A DNA stretch of 6,731 nucleotides from NCBI GenBank assembly GCA_020201015.1, contig JAIVHN010000057.1:1-6731 (forward strand). The letters are read 5' to 3'. How positions within the stretch are numbered: the first letter of the stretch is position 1; the number at the start of each line of letters is the position of its first letter. The position numbers and the translations under genes were made by a program. Under the pieces are notes generated by a model that saw only the letters and a program-made list of their open reading frames with translations, ran no database searches and was not told the origin of the DNA. Of this stretch, positions 6,649-6,731 are shown in pieces. The stretch comes from Spirochaeta sp. Its GTDB lineage: Bacteria; Spirochaetota; Spirochaetia; DSM-27196; SLAA01.

Positions 6649-6731
6649 GTGACTGCCGAGCAGAAGAAATCCGTCAAACATCACCTCAAGCATTCCTTTG
6701 GTTTCTCGGGCTTCAAGCCCAACCAGCAGGA
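6649..6731 (+). CDS. recQ: RecQ-family ATP-dependent DNA helicase, N-terminal fragment (3' end outside window)
   Basis: From GTG 6649 the plus frame is open to the window edge for 27 full codons. Residues 11-25 read HHLKHSFGFSGFKPN, followed by QQ. This matches the RecQ Q-motif region (LK..FGF..FRP.Q in the family), which contacts adenine and precedes the Walker A motif. RecQ unwinds DNA 3' to 5' in recombination and fork repair. The helicase motifs themselves are beyond the edge, so another RecQ-like superfamily 2 helicase is possible. GTG 6649 is the only ATG, GTG or TTG start in frame after the stop at 6559-6561. Only a GGGG two bases upstream resembles an SD. It is divergent from thiBP and not functionally linked to it. 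Confidence 0.75.
   Translation, partial: MTAEQKKSVKHHLKHSFGFSGFKPNQQ

Noticed and set aside
6443..6652. Plus-strand open frame of 69 codons across the riboswitch
   Set aside because: It lies antisense to the conserved TPP aptamer, has a composition unlike a real protein, and ends inside the recQ start.

Overview
The window carries five protein genes on the minus strand and the first codons of a sixth on the plus strand. Coding density is high, base composition is moderately GC-rich, and no mobile element, tRNA, rRNA or CRISPR array is visible. The thiamine-binding protein has a Sec-type signal peptide without a lipobox cysteine, which fits a soluble periplasmic protein and so a diderm (Gram-negative type) bacterium. 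I cannot name the lineage from the sequence; a proteobacterium or a spirochaete would both fit.

Reading the minus strand from right to left: a candidate promoter (about 6566-6595) leads into a well-formed TPP riboswitch (6462-6560), then an 88-base leader, then thiB (thiamine/TPP periplasmic binding protein) and thiP (fused two-domain permease). thiB and thiP overlap by ATGA. The ATPase gene thiQ, which normally completes a thiBPQ operon, is not present.

A 157-base spacer (3503-3659) follows. It holds a four-copy 9-bp tandem repeat, an 18-bp near-palindrome and a weak candidate promoter. Next come dhaK, dhaL and dhaM, tightly packed (gaps of 3 and 12 bases) and on the same strand. They encode a PEP-dependent dihydroxyacetone kinase. 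DhaK binds dihydroxyacetone covalently, DhaL carries the ADP cofactor, and DhaM re-phosphorylates that ADP. DhaM runs off the left edge after 620 codons. It is an EIIA-HPr-Enzyme I fusion that continues into the PEP-binding barrel of Enzyme I, so it may be a self-contained phosphoryl relay from PEP to DhaL, unlike the shorter Escherichia coli DhaM.

At the right edge a plus-strand frame opens at GTG 6649 with the N-terminal signature of RecQ-type DNA helicases. The region between it and thiB is a divergent promoter region. Two sigma70-like promoters stand back to back, and their -35 hexamers lie in the two arms of a 13-bp inverted repeat with one mismatch. The predicted recQ start site falls on or next to the GTG, suggesting a leaderless message.

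No wholly unknown system is evident. The points most worth checking are the DhaM fusion with an apparently complete Enzyme I, the missing thiQ, and the regulatory architecture of the two intergenic regions.
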